DNA of 64,000 nucleotides from Cercophora sp. LCS_1 (GCA_036250225.1 JAPZLL010000001.1:1798001-1862000); one strand, 5' to 3'; positions 10,337 to 23,560 are shown, counted from the stretch's first letter. Notes: generated from the sequence alone by a model not told the origin. Numbers and translations: made by a program.

Positions 10337-13300
10337 ATGAGTTCGCTGAAGCGTAAGGAAGGGCCCGGGGGGTCCTCCGCCTCCAAGACTGCACGGCCGG
10401 CATCCGAATCGCGACCCTCGAAGCGACCGAAGCCCAGCGGTTCAACGAAGGACGACACGAAGTCCAGCGCAAAGAAAGGAAAGGACGGGAAACAATCAAA
10501 GTCGGATGCCCCCAAACCGTCAAGCAACCCGACAGTTTCCCTTCTCAAGGATGAAGAGCCTCTCTTTCCCAGAGGAGGCGCCAGTGTTCTCTCTCCGCTC
10601 GAGCAGAAGCAAATCCAGATTCAAGCCAAGAAAGATGTGCTTTTCGAACAAGAGTCCAGTGCCGCAGGGAAAAAGAAGGTCGATAAGGTGTCTAAGAAGA
10701 AAAAAAGGAAGTCAGAGGCAGATGTGAAACCTGCTCAAAGCGAGGATTCCGTCAAGATCGAGAGCTTAAATTTCAAGGTATGCGGCCTGCAAACCTCAAC
10801 CGACCTTTTCTAACAACCTATAGCGGCTTGTCAGAGGCTCACTGGTTCTCGGTACTGTTTGCGCAATTAACAACTATGACATCTCTATCGCCCTCCCGAA
10901 CAACTTAGTTGGCCATGTGCCTATCACCATGATTTCGAACACCCTGACGCAGCGCCTGGAAGCTATGGAGGCTAGGGTCAAAAATCAGGAGGAGGAATCT
11001 GACAGCGAAGATGTTGGTATCGACCTCAACGAGCTTTTCCGAGTTGGTCAGTACTTGCGCGCATATGTCTTATCCACGATTGACGAGTCCGGGCCTGTGG
11101 GTGGAAAGTCAAAGAAGCATATTAAGCTCTCGCTCCGGCCTGAAGATGCCAATTCAGGCTTGTCAGCACAGGATGTGGTTCCAAACGCCACACTCATGGC
11201 CTCTGTGGCTAGCGTCGAGGACCACGGTTTCGTCATGGATGTTAACCTCGAAGGCTCAACCCTGCGTGGATTCCTTTCAAAGAAGCAGCTCGACAAGAGC
11301 ATATCTGAGGATACCATGCAGCAGGGTGCTGTGATGCTATGCATGGCTACCGGGAAGCCCGCAAATGGGAAGGTTGTACAGCTGTCTACTCTGGCCGATA
11401 AGCTGGGGAGCGTCAAGGCCTTCCCTGCAGAGGCTACAACAATCGGCACCTTTCTGCCGGGAACCGCTGTCGACGCCCTCATCTCAGATATTTCTCAACA
11501 CGGCCTTGTTGGAAAAGTCATGGGTGATCTCGACGTAACTGCAGACCTTGTTCATTCGGGGGCTGGCCCAGATGGAGTTGATCTCCAGGACAAGTACAAA
11601 ATTGGGTCTCGTGTAAAAGCCCGGGTTATCTGCAGTTTCCCTGAGCAGGACAAGCCCAAACGGTATATCTCTCTGCTGCCCCACGTCGCTGCTCTGAAGC
11701 CGAAGGTGGCCGACAAGGATGGCGAGGAGGTTGAGCCACTCGAAACCCTCCCCCACTCGACGAAAATCGACAAATGCACCGTTGAAAGGGTCGAACCTGG
11801 CATTGGTCTCTTTGTTGATGTCGGCATCTCAGGCGTCCCAGGTTTTGTTCACATTTCCAAAGTCAAGGATGGCAAGGTAGATGGCCTGTTTGAGAACAGC
11901 GGCCCCTTTAAGGTTGGCTCTGTGCACCCTGGCAGAGTTATAGGCTATAACTCTTTCGATGGCACGTACCTCATCTCGTTTGAGAAGGGTGTTATTGAGC
12001 AGCCCTTCCTCCGGGTTGAGGACATCCCCATCGGCGCAGTGGTTTCAGGTGTGGTCGAAAAACTTGTTGTCAACGAGTTTGGTTTCGGCGGAGTACTTGT
12101 CAACATTGCGGACGGCATTTCTGGCTTGGTGCCCACCATGCACCTGTCGGACGTGCAACTGCAAAATCCGGAGAAGAAGTTTAGGGAAGGCATGAAAGTC
12201 AAGACCCGGGTACTGTCGACGGATCCTTCAAAGCGCCAGGTCCGCCTGACACTGAAGAAGACTCTGGTCAACTCCGATGCGCCGGCGATCCAGTCGTACG
12301 ACGAACTTGCTGTTGGGCTCCAAGCACCCGGTACCATTGTTGCACTGCTCCAGCATGGCGCGATCGTCCAGTTTTACGGCGAGCTGAAGGGCTTCCTCCC
12401 CATCTCGGAAATGAGTGAAGCGTATATCCGCGATCCCAAAGAGCACTTCCGCGTTGGGCAGACCATTACTATCTACGTCAGCAGTTTTGATCCCGACGCG
12501 GAGAAACTCTTTGTTTCCTGCAAAGACCCCTCGGCTTTCGGGCTAGAGAAGCAACTAGCGCTCAAAAAGCTGCAGATTGGCGACTTAGTCACGGCGAAGG
12601 TGACGCAAAAGACGGATAACGATGTCTTTGTTGAGCTCGCCGACGGTTCGCTGAAGGCGATCCTCCCCGTCGGCCACCTCACCGACAAATCGGTCAGCAA
12701 GACGCAGTCGGCACTCAAGAAAATCCACGTCGGGCAGACCCTTACGGACTTGGTTGTCCTCCAGAAGAATGAAGGCCGCCGTTCCATCACAGTATCCCAG
12801 AAGCCGAGCCTCGTCAAGGCTAGCAAGGAAGGGAACCTCCTCAAGACGATTGAGGACGTCCGTGTTGACGCTGTTGTCAACAGTTTTGTGAAGAACATCA
12901 CCCCTACTGCTGCCTTCGTGCAGTTTGCAGGCATGTTGTCCGCCCTCCTCCCCAAGAGTCTGATCACTCCTGAGGCTCAGAACCAGCCCAGCTTTGGCAT
13001 GCACACGATGCAGTCTCTGGAAGTCAAGGTTGTCTCCATCGACAGGGATTTGGGCCGGTTTGTAGTCGCTATTCCCGGCGTCGCTCCAGAAAAGAAGGAG
13101 GAGAAGCCGGTCGAGAAGGCCGTAAATGCGATTGACAGCTCCATCACCTCTGTTCTGGATCTCACCATTGGGAAAATCACTCAAGCCACCGTAGCGTCCG
13201 TCAAGGAAACACAACTCAACGTCAGACTTGCGGACAACATCCAGGGACGCATCGACATTTCACAGGTATACGACAATTGGAACGACATTTCGAATCCCAA

Positions 13301-15839
13301 GAAGCCGCTGAAGGACTTCCAACCAAAGCAAGTCGTCCCCGTTCGCGTTCTTGGTGTTCACGACGCGCGCAACCATCGCTTCCTTCCCATTACCCATCGC
13401 TCTTCCCACTCTGTTCTGGAGCTTTCCGCGAAGCTAAGCGATCTTAAAGAAGGCGAGGACTGCACACCCCTTGCTCTAGACGCAATCAAGGTTGGATCCA
13501 CCTACATTGGGTTCGTAAACAATGTAGAAAAGAACAACCTCTGGGTCAATCTTTCCCCCGCCGTCCGCGGGAGAATCAACGCATCTGAGGCCTCGGACGA
13601 CTTGGCTGACCTTATGGATCTGAGCAAGAGCTTCCCCATCGGTTCTGCGCTCAAGGTGCGGGTTCTGGCTGTGGACGTGGAAAAGCAGCGACTTGACCTC
13701 TCAGCCCGGACTCCCGGCTCGGAGAACCAGTTGACCTGGCAGAAGGTTGAGCCGGGCATGGTTCTGGTTGGGAGGATCACCAAGCTGAGCGACAACCAAG
13801 TCCTTGTGCATCTCAGCGATTCTGTGGCAGGCCCTATCTTCCTGCCAGACCTCGCAGATGACTTTGACGAGGCCAACACGCTGAAGCACGCAAAGCATGA
13901 ACTTATCCGTGTGGCGGTTGTCGACGTGGACAGGAGCAACAAGAAAATCCGTCTGTCCGCGCGACCGTCTCGCGTCCTGAATGCGTCGCTTCCCGTCAAG
14001 GACAGGGAGATCACTAAGAACTCCAAGTTGGAAGTCGGCGAGATCATCCGGGGCTTTGTCAAAAACGTTTCCGACAAGGGTCTCTTCGTTGCGCTTGGCG
14101 GAGACGTCGTCGCCATGGTCCAGATCCGAAATCTCTCGGATGCCTTCCTAAAGGAGTGGAAAGATCACTTTCAGGTGGACCAGATTGTGAAGGGCAGGAT
14201 CATCTCCATCGCCGAAGGACGTATCGAGATGAGCTTGAAGCAATCGGTGGTCGAAAAGGATTTCGTGCCTCTCTTAACGTTTGCCGACTTGAAAGTGGGC
14301 CAGGTTGTCACCGGGCGAGTCCGCAAGGTTGAGCACTACGGTGCTTTTATTGACATTGACGGTTCTGCCAACGTTTCAGGTCTGTGCCACAGGTCTGAGA
14401 TGACGGACCGACCCAAAGAACAAGCCAAGACACTCGACGCGAGGTCTCTCTACAATGAAAAGGACAAGGTCAAGGCCACCGTCTTGCAGGTGGACGCAAA
14501 ACAGAAGAAGATCTCTCTCGGGTTGAAACCATCCTACTTCAAGGACGACGACTACAACATGGACGTCGACGATGATGAGGGTGCACCGCTGGACAGCGAT
14601 GCGGACAGCGACGAGGATGAAGATGAGGACATGAGTGACGCCGGGGAAGCTGTTATCACCGGCACCGATACCTATGCAAACGATTCCGACGACTCTGGCG
14701 AGGATGGTGAGGATGACAGTGATGTTGAAATGGGCGAGCAGGAAGCGCAGGGTGCAACCGGGCTAGACGCCGGTGGTTTCGACTGGAACGCCGCCATGTT
14801 GGATGGCGACGCTGGCTCCAAAAAGCGTGTTGCAGCGGGCGATGATGAAGGCAAGAAGAAGAAACAACGACGAGAACCGCGGATCCAGGTCGACAAGACA
14901 GCCGAGCTCGATATCAACGGTCCCCAAACAAGCAGTGACTTTGAGCGTCTGCTCCTCGGTCAGCCCAACGACTCGACGCTCTGGATCCAGTACATTGCCT
15001 TCCAGTACCAAGTCGGCGACCTCGATGCGGCGCGAAAGGTTGCTGAGCGCGCCATCAAGACCATCAACATGAAGGAGGAGGCCGAGAAGTTGAACGTCTG
15101 GATTGCCTACCTGAACTTGGAGGTCTCGTACGGCACAGACGAGACTCTTGACGACGTCTTCAAAAGGGCTTGCACCTACAACGACGAGCAGGAAGTCTAT
15201 GAACGCTTGGCCAGCATCTACATCCAATCTGGCAAGCATTCTGTAAGTTCTATTCCCCATTTTCCGGTTACATCTCACTAACAAACCCCACAGAAAGCAG
15301 AAGACCTCTTTGATGAGAAGATCCTGAAGAAGTTTGGGTCCAAGTCGGTGGACGTGTGGGTCAACTACGCGCACTTCCTTCACACCAAGCTTGGCAAGGT
15401 CGACAAGGCCCGCGAGCTCCTGAAGCGGGCCTCGCAGGTTCTCGGCACACAGGCGCATCTCTATCTCGCTCTCGTGCCCAAATTCGCCGCTCTCGAGTTC
15501 CGGTCGCCCAACGGTGACCGTGACCAGGGTCGCACACTGTTTGAGAGCCTGCTCGCCACTTACCCCAAGAAGTTCGACCTATGGAACCAGCTCCTCGACC
15601 TGGAGATCTCCACAGCAGGCGACAAGCCGGATGTTGACGTCATCAGGGATCTGTTTGGGCGCGGCACCAAGGCAAAGGGGTTGAAGCCCAAGCAGGCCAA
15701 GGCATGGTTCAAGCGATGGGCTACATGGGAGGAGTCCAGGGGTGATTCGAAGGGCAAGGAACGGGTAGCGGCTAGGGCACAGGAATGGGTCCGCGCAAAA
15801 GGGAAAAAGGAGGAGGTCGCAGGTGACGACGAGGAATAA
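10337..15839 (+). CDS. rrp5: rRNA biogenesis protein Rrp5
   Basis: Nucleolar RNA-binding factor needed for early pre-rRNA cleavages on both the 18S and the 5.8S/25S paths. Exons 10337-10777, 10824-15242 and 15294-15839 give 1801 aa, close to yeast Rrp5 (1729). The introns at 10778-10823 and 15243-15293 are GT-AG. Order of domains: a Lys/Ser-rich basic N-terminus (1 to about 145), then a long array of S1 OB-fold repeats to about 1370. These are recognisable from recurring units such as VGQVVTGRVRKVEHYGAFI and VGEIIRGFVKNVSDKGLFV. An acidic Asp/Glu/Ser stretch follows (about 1389-1450), then HAT/TPR-like helical repeats (about 1515-1801) beginning at SSDFERLLLGQPNDSTLWI. This arrangement is diagnostic. 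The ATG at 10337 is the first in frame and directly precedes the basic tail. Confidence 0.95.
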
Positions 15840-17748
15840 AGGCAGGCCGTAGCATCAGCGACGCAGAGCCATGCAGAGTTTCTTTGTATAATGTATTTTT
15901 GTCAGAAAGCTATAGCAGAGAAAAGGCTATACAATTACCCTAACCATCACGATTCTCTGCGGCTAACCCGTCCATTTTATATATTCTAGGGTGGGGGAGG
16001 GAGGGTATCACGAAACATCACGACTCTTCCCGACAAAATGATGCCACATGTCGCCACCACCCCAGTGAACCCATCCCTCTGGTACACACCCCAACACAGC
16101 AATTTTTCCTAAGGAACCGATGAAGCAATCCCCGGATTCTCACACCCACACCTTGTCTCACGCACCAAAGGACGCATGGCAGACCGGGGGCAAAATCCGG
16201 GGAAAGCACGTCATCCAACCAGCCCTACCCGGCAACACACCGTAAAACAACACGAATAGATGGCGTGCCCCCGATTTTTCACCATTCCGAACCCAAGCCT
16301 CTGGTTCCCATCCTAATTAAGCCCTGTTGGTGCAATGCACTACCGGTACCATCCTTACATGCCACGTGGGTTTGCAGCCTACTGTGCCTGCCCGCCAAGG
16401 TACCAAAACCAAAGGTATAGTTATGGCTGTCCATTGAACGACAACTCAAAACCCGAACTCGGCATCCAAAAGATCCACCACACACAGACACACACATTAC
16501 CCGCAGCGCCGAACAACGTCATCCCTCCGTATCCGCAAAACTCAAGGTAGTTAGTGTATAGAGGAGGGGAATCGGTCGGCGCCTCGGTCCATTCCGCTTC
16601 GCCTCTCGCCATCCCCGCTTTGTCTCTCGGTTCTTGTCCGGAGCGCGAAGACACTCTCCAAAAATCCATTCGCGGAACCGGGGATCCACCCCGAGACATT
16701 CCGAGACGCTCCGAGTCGGCGACCATGGGAGTTGCGGCATCAGTCGTCGGCCAACAGGAAAACGAAATAAAAACAAAAAAAAAAGTTTGATGCACGATCA
16801 AGGAGTGACTGCTGACATAATAGATGTTGCTCCATAATCATTCAATCGTATAGAGTATTGGGTATTATGACAAAGCAAAGACCGCCCATGCGCCAGTGTC
16901 CGTCCAGGGCAGTAGTAGATACACAGTTTCTTTTTCGAGCTCCGAGCTCTCTTGCTTCTTTGTAATAGCAAAAACAGTGTCACCTCCATGTGTAGGTATC
17001 GAATGAAGACATTGCTGTTGAGTGATGATGCGCCTTTGCCCCTTTTCGCCTCTTCCCCCCAGTGCCGATAATGGCTTCGGCCAGTCCCTCATCCCAAAAA
17101 GAAAAGATTGGTTGCCTCCCGCCACTGTGTCGTCTGTTGTCTACAATGAGAAAAAAGACCCCCATGTTCCGCTCTGCCACATGTCAAGCAGAAGGGCGAT
17201 GACTCTACCAACAGACCGACCGACCAGGAAAAAAAATGAACATGTGCGTCTGGGGGGTGTGTTGTGTAGCTGTATGTAGGGCGTGTGTGTATACAAAGTG
17301 GGAACAATAAATCAAATCGTAAAAATGCCCAAATCCGTCGCTATGCATGCGGGAATAACAGTGCCTGAAAAGACCAATACATGAATTGTCCTTCGCTGGT
17401 CGATGGGATCGCTTCGGAGGGAGCCATTCAGCGGGCTTGAGACCCCACGCTCTCCCGCGTCGAACGTGCCGAGGGTGGGTGAGATTGGGCCATCCAGAAT
17501 CCCAACAGAACCGGGCGCCGTCGACCGGCCGGCAAAACCAAAAGTTCCTCTTCGCCGCCACGCATTGCTGTCGTGCTGTCGGAGGATTGATTGTACCTGG
17601 CGATCGGCCAATGTGTGCATCTGCAGCGCCCTCACATCCTCCGGTGCGCCATTTCGCTCCTGGGAACCGAGTGGCCGCATCCGCCCGAAAACATCGGGGG
17701 GTTGAATTGTATTGCTGGTATCTCTCCCATGTCGAAATCGCTTAAGGT
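15840..17748. other. Intergenic, convergent 3' flanks (1.9 kb)
   Basis: No convincing gene. Open frames here (for example 17312-17770 minus and 16421-16801 minus) lack recognisable domains or supporting exon structure. Short A and T homopolymers occur near 16775-16785 and 17230. It probably holds the 3' UTRs of rrp5 and the next gene. Confidence 0.55.
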
Positions 17749-19470
17749 TTAGCAGGTAATGGCGATCCATCGGGCGGGAACTCCATCGGCGCCAATGACG
17801 TATGGCTTGCTGCTAACCTTGCGCGGCGGCAACGCCCAGCGGGCCCTGCCCGGCTGTTGATCATCCAGCTTGCCTCGCTTTCTCATAGCCATCTCCATGA
17901 CGGCGATACGAATGAAATCCGAATTCTCACGCATCTCGCGCTGCCGAGGGCCGGGCAGGGGATATTCGGAAACGGCCGCTTTCTGCGGTGAGCTCTGAGA
18001 CGTCCGGGATGATGCTGACGGGCCAATGGTGGGGCAGGGAATGCGGCCTGATCCAGTGCTTGATCCGCGTGCCCGCTGCACTTTGTATGTTTGCATCTGG
18101 ATTGAGGCCGTGAATGTCCTCGCGGTTGGGCTTGGTGCCACGGCCAGTGGCTGCTCCAGTCGTGCCGTAGTTGTTGGGTTGAGGTAGCGTCGCAAGGCAG
18201 CCGTTGGCTCCTCCTCCCCGATTTCTGGCCTTCGTTCATCGGTAAATGGAACCTGAGGATCCAGTGTAAGAATTGACCTTGTCAAAAAGTCTTCGGGAGG
18301 GATCGATGTCAAGTTGAGAGAGGAAAATGACTTGGCAGCCTGCCGCAGCGCCCGCAATGAAGCCGTGAGATTGGATTTGAAAGCTGATTTCAGCGGCTTG
18401 AACTGCAACTTGGACGACTTCTTGTCCTGGGCTTCCTCGTCTCGTTCGTCAAAAACCCGAAAGTCTATGTCGTCCACCACGACTGGCGCCTGCGATAGTG
18501 GGTGATCCGGTTCCACCACTCCCGGGGGTGAAAATACGGGCTCCAAAGAACTGCGCATTGGCCGAATCTTCCTCCTCCCCCCAGGAGTACGAGGCGAATC
18601 CAGGGAAAGAGACGAAAGAGCCTCTGTGCTATATGATTCCATCAAAGATGGCATCGATTCCACCGAAACGGTCCGTGTCGAAAGAACCGAGCCCAAAGCG
18701 CTATCGCAGACCGATAGGTCGTCGTCCTCGAGCTCCTCCGGCGCCGTCAAAAGCAAGTCCAAAGGCCCCTTGCTGAATGTCAAGCTCAGCTCCTTCTCCG
18801 ACTCCTGCGATCGTTCGATAATGGACTCCACGGTCATCCTCTTTCCCAACGGGCTTCTAGAGTTCCGCAGACTCCGCTTTGGGGGTGGGATGCTGGTAAT
18901 GGCGAGCAGCGCAGCCACAGACGCCGGAACAGCGTCCGGGTTGTGAAGATCCCTGTGGCGCTGCGATGAATGACGCCTCCGCTCGCCATGATGCCGGTTC
19001 GCCGGATGGGCCGTATCCCGCGACTTTGGCCTTGTTGGAATCTGTACTGGCGTCGATGGTGTGGTGGGCCGTGAGATAATCGTCGTGGTTTTGGGCGGGC
19101 TCAATGCAGGCGACTTGGCAGCCGCCTCCTTCCGCTTGGTGGGCATGGCGGGGGCGCTGGTGTCACTGACGTTCGTAATACTGCTCGGCACACCAGCTGC
19201 ACCTTTGTCATCCTTTTTCGCAGCGATTCCCAGCGGTTGTGTGTAAGAGGAAGAGGTCGGGTTCGGGGTCGATCGGGGAGTCGAGGGACCAGAGGAGGCG
19301 CGGCTGGGTTGGTTATAGAGTTGGGTCTGCCTCGAGACGAGAAAGGAACGGGGGGACATCATGTTGTTGAACAACCGTCCAACCGTACCCTGGGCATTAA
19401 TAACTGCACGATGCGACACAACGAACGGCCGACGATCCACTGTCCGGGGAGTGCGGATCGGTTGGGGCAA
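17749..19470 (-). CDS. Conserved fungal hypothetical protein, largely disordered
   Basis: Not recognised as a named family. A single 573-aa exon. The sequence is Ser/Pro/Thr/Arg-rich with no transmembrane segment or signal peptide, and has many short basic clusters (for example RHHGERRRHSSQRHR at about 168-182). The only compact, conserved-looking part is the C-terminal 70 residues. There a helix-like segment (ENSDFIRIAVMEMAMRKRGK) is followed by RARWALPPRK and a terminal GADGVPARWIAI. I believe similar C-termini occur in many ascomycete hypothetical proteins, but this is from memory. Codon usage looks ordinary for the window, and a 341-aa antisense-phase frame over its 5' part is judged a shadow. 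The start is the first ATG of the open frame. Confidence 0.65.
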   Translation of the reverse strand: MPQPIRTPRTVDRRPFVVSHRAVINAQGTVGRLFNNMMSPRSFLVSRQTQLYNQPSRASSGPSTPRSTPNPTSSSYTQPLGIAAKKDDKGAAGVPSSITNVSDTSAPAMPTKRKEAAAKSPALSPPKTTTIISRPTTPSTPVQIPTRPKSRDTAHPANRHHGERRRHSSQRHRDLHNPDAVPASVAALLAITSIPPPKRSLRNSRSPLGKRMTVESIIERSQESEKELSLTFSKGPLDLLLTAPEELEDDDLSVCDSALGSVLSTRTVSVESMPSLMESYSTEALSSLSLDSPRTPGGRRKIRPMRSSLEPVFSPPGVVEPDHPLSQAPVVVDDIDFRVFDERDEEAQDKKSSKLQFKPLKSAFKSNLTASLRALRQAAKSFSSLNLTSIPPEDFLTRSILTLDPQVPFTDERRPEIGEEEPTAALRRYLNPTTTARLEQPLAVAPSPTARTFTASIQMQTYKVQRARGSSTGSGRIPCPTIGPSASSRTSQSSPQKAAVSEYPLPGPRQREMRENSDFIRIAVMEMAMRKRGKLDDQQPGRARWALPPRKVSSKPYVIGADGVPARWIAITC

Positions 19471-22400
19471 CTCTCATTGCCGGCGAGCCCACTTTGCCCT
19501 GACGGGGGACCAGCAACACGCTGCTTCGGGCTGCCAGCCAAGCGGATGCAGGGCTGTTCTTGCAGCGACGTGATCGTGTGCCGCAGGGGTTTCGTGTACG
19601 TAAAAGTACGTAACACCCCGGCGGGAGAAGGTTCCACCCTCACGGGCCGCCACTTCTGGCAAATGCAATGCCGGAATATTCTCAAAGAGCGTATGTAAAT
19701 CGAGGTCTTGGGCCTGGAGAATGGTCTCGGGAGATGGCGCTGCGGGGTGGTGGAGGTCTCGAAAAGTGCTGGCGCCGTTTTATTAGGTTTCGAAGGTATG
19801 GAAAAGCGTCGCCTTCTCGAAGATTTGAGGGTTCCGCAGATCGTTGTCGTCACCTGGTCGCGAAGGGGGGTGGGTTTTATGCAGCGTGACCCCGGCTCCC
19901 TGAGCAGACAGCCGGGACCCTGAATTAAGCTGAAAAGGGATGTGTGGCCTCTCAGGCGTCTATCAGCTGTGGCAGGCCGCGGCAAAACACCAGGCGCCAA
20001 GTCGAGAATGATTCTGTCAACGACGGTGACACACGCTGAATCAAGAGACAGTACGTGATGGGGAAGATGGTAGGCTTCATACCAGAAGAGGGAGGCAGGG
20101 TCTGAGAAGTGCTTATATGAACCGGACCAGCAAACAACAGTGGAGCGTCTGATAAGGGTTGTCGGGGGGCGCGCCGTCCCTTTCAGACCTGCCAGATAGC
20201 AGCGCTGGGGGGATGTAACACCAGTGACCACCACGGGTTCTGCCCTTAGTGGCTTGCGCGGTGCTTCGTTCGGTGACTCCCAGACAACCCACGCGCCAAG
20301 TTTGGGCGCAGCCAAGCGATCGTGGGCTCTTGGGGGTGTCACTAGTAATTCCCAGTTAGGCCAACTTGGCCAGTTGGCCAACAATCGTCGACGAGGTCGC
20401 GTGGCTCAGCTCGTCAGACTTGACTGCTTATTGCCCGATGAATGCGTTGTTGATGATGGGAGGTCATATCATGTCATGTGCCAATCGAAAGTGACTTTCT
20501 CATCCTCCAGAAGCAGGAAGCCTTGGGTTCTTTTGCAGTTCGTAACTTCCCTCCGACTCTCTACCCATCGTCTTCACATTGAGCGGAGACAAAGCGCCAA
20601 GGTTCAGGCGGGGAGGGGTGTGTTTGTATGCTTTCTGGGGAAAGAGCGGATGACGCTGGGCCAACTGTCACTGATAAGCTTCGTCCCTTTTGCATCCCTT
20701 ACTTCCGAGACTGCAGCCACGGTCGAGACCTCGAACCGTGTGCCGCTGCACAACACAACCAAAAAAAGCCCTAATCGCAGAGCAATGGCGGATGCAGTAT
20801 CACCCTGAGATGCACACTGTGTGCCGCATCTCGACAAACTACAGTCACGTCGGTCAGTTCGGGCGTCAGACAGAGGGTGGCCCTCCACGTCGGCCAAGAC
20901 GATCGGCCTGGACAGGCTGTGGCCTTCCTATCTTGTCTGACACCCGGAACGGGGGATGACGGGTTACACATCCCACGATCCATAGAACCGAATAACCATC
21001 GTTATTAATCGTATCCCAGCCATCTTTTATTGGCAACACCCACTTTCACCACTTTCATGGTCCACGGTAATGTCTTAGGCTTCAATTCGCCGTGATGGGA
21101 AACCTGGTGGTCGTTTGGACCCTGACCGGGACGACTTGGCGCAGCGCTCACGGCTAGGTTTAGGGCGCGATTATCGCCCCAGAGCCCTACTGCCACGGGC
21201 CGTGATCGGCGTCAACCAGGCGCAAGACTGTCGAACGAGAGGTAAAGGACGCAACTAACCCGGCGCAGGCGCAAACTTTTTGACCATCTCGGCGGGAGTG
21301 TGCTTCGTACGAACAGCCGGCTCCTGTCTCCCGAAGCATCCGTCCGTTGCCTGCCGGAAAGGGCCTGTTTCCGGGGCTATCCTTGTGCAGCGAAGATCGT
21401 CACCACCCCGCAGAATCGAGTAACGGAAAAGTGGTATCGAAAAGACACAAACAAGTACACGAGCTAGTCAACCAAGGAACGGCATACTCAAAAGCATGTT
21501 GGGATCATTCTGAGCATTCGAAAGGCAAACCACATTGGACCGTGAACGGACCTGAGACCGAGTCCCCAAAGAAGAGGATCACCCTTGCTCAGTCCTCGCT
21601 CGCTCGCTTACCACGATCCTCCCTTCACCAAATGGATTCAGCTGCCCGGACATTGCTTGCGCCTGTTTGGGCTGCACATGTCTGTATGAAATGGCGCCGC
21701 AACGAGTGGTCAACTGGCGCAAAATGTCCCGCAGGCAACCCCACCATCCCTCCTTGCGGTGGTGGGCGGCCGACGCGGGGTGCGTTTGACATCTCGGTAT
21801 CCGTATCGATAAGCAATTCCCGAGATCCCTTGGTCGATCTGGGGCACACCCACAAGGGTCTTTGACCAAAAAGGAACTCTTGGGTTTGTGTCACGCTACA
21901 CCGGCACGTCAGGTGAGAGAGTGAGCAGTCACTTTTTTGTAGCAATGTTTACATTGCCTGTTGCCCGCTCATTCTCATAACAAGTCGACGCTCAAAAAGG
22001 GAGAAAAACATCACCTGCGAAACAAAACCCCGCTCTGCAGCGACCCCCAAACCGAGAAAAGCCCTCAGTTCGCGCAGCTACGGCGCTAGAAAGGGCGGTT
22101 TGCAACCTCGGCCCACCGAAAAGCTTTCCTTCTCCCTCCGTTCGTCGGCCAAGGCCAACCAGGGGCCCCTTGATGCCTGACGTCGAGCAGCTTCGGGTCT
22201 CAACGCTTCAAACGGCAGGAGACAGGGGACCACAACACGCGACAAACATTCTCACGATCCACCGAGAGAAAATTCTCCCGAACCTTCCATGTGGGTGGCG
22301 CATGTCCGCGTTCGCCAGACCGCCGCAAAACCGCTGCAAGGATGGTGTGGTTTTTTTTTTAAGGAGCGCATATGCTGCCGCCGAACTGCCCTCTCAGGCA

Positions 22401-23560
22401 GGACCTCTTGACCAAAAAGGAGCCATCGTCTAGAGTGAAAATTTTCTGATGCGCAACGTTGTTCCACACTTGGCATCTAGGGAGTGGGATGAACCCCCCG
22501 CTCGATGATGCCCAAGACGGGCAGGGAAGCAGTCGCACCACATGGACGGAAAGGGGGAGGGCTTCGCGATGTTCCGATCGAGCCTCAATTTTGCCACCGA
22601 GCGATGTTACTCACGACTTTCCCTCTTTCCTTCTGCCGGATTCTTTTCTGGCCCATTTATATAACCCCCTGGACTCATTTCTTTCTACGAGTTGTTCATT
22701 GACTGGGGGTGTTGCTGGACCCTGCAGACAGCATGACGATGCTCGCACCATACCAAGAAACCGTTCTTGGCGACGTTTGTTCACAACGCAGAAAAGATCG
22801 CCCAAGTCTGCGGCAGAGGCTAAATTGCCTCGTGGTTTGGCAGAACGGGCCGTTCATCTGATATTCCCTATGCCTTGGGCTTGGTAAGAGCTTATGAGAC
22901 GAATTGCGTGTTTGTTGGCCCTCTGTTGCTTCTAGAAGGATGTCGAGAAGATTCTCTCCAAAGGTCAGCGTATGCCACACGCGCATATACTGCGTCCCGT
23001 TTCTCCATATCTGAGACCCGATGAGAGCCACCGTTTCGGGCTGGTAGCCAGGCTGATGATGTTGCCCAAGGTCATAAAGCCGGCAGTTCTTGACAAGTCA
23101 GGCGCTTCTAACGTTCACCGTTCAAACTTGAATATTTGATAACTCGCCGCTGTATTAAACATCTCCCCAGTTGCCTAGCGGCGTTTCCGCCGCCCAGGGT
23201 CCGTCTAAGTTAAAGCTACCGTACATCATACCGCTCATATCATCGTACATGTATACAACATGTGTCTCTCTCTCATCGACAAACAACAAACCCGGAGCCA
23301 GAGCACGCAAACACAAAAGAGAAACAGGAGCGCCTCGGTATGAAGGGTAGTAGTAGTATTGCGCCGTTAGGATTTTCACGCCCCTAAAAGAAGAAGAAGA
23401 AAAAAAAAAAGAAGAAGCCCCGGACTCCTTCCGAAAAGTTTCAAGATTTTGTTTCCAACGCCGGAGCCATGGGATATAATGTAATGTGTCGAATCATTGT
23501 TTACGCCGGGATATCAAATGTGCCGAGAAAGAAAAAGAAGACATCAAGTCGGGTATCAAA
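19471..23560. other. Long gene-free region (4.1 kb)
   Basis: This lies upstream of the 17749-19470 gene and downstream of the Pth11-like gene. No ORF carries a recognisable domain; the longest (20224-20808 plus, 194 aa) has no family character. Visible details are a near-palindrome at 20359-20379, a 14-base direct repeat at 21862 and 22408, a TATA-like TTTATATAA at about 22656-22664, a T run near 22350-22360 and an A-rich run at 23385-23412. Confidence 0.5.
20359..20379. repeat. Inverted repeat GGCCAACT-N5-AGTTGGCC
   Basis: Two perfect 8-base arms are separated by TGGCC. The right arm is also part of a 10-base palindrome GTTGGCCAAC that runs two bases beyond it. It sits about 890 bp upstream of the start codon at 19470. 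It could be a dimeric-factor site or chance. Confidence 0.6.

Noticed and set aside
17312..17770. 152-codon minus-strand frame running out of the 3' end of the hypothetical gene
   Set aside because: Considered as a frameshifted extension, but the upstream protein ends naturally after its conserved C-terminal module and this frame shows no recognisable content.
19359..20384. 341-codon minus-strand frame overlapping the hypothetical gene start
   Set aside because: No domain, no low-complexity pattern typical of real fungal proteins, and it overlaps the better-supported 573-aa gene in another phase.
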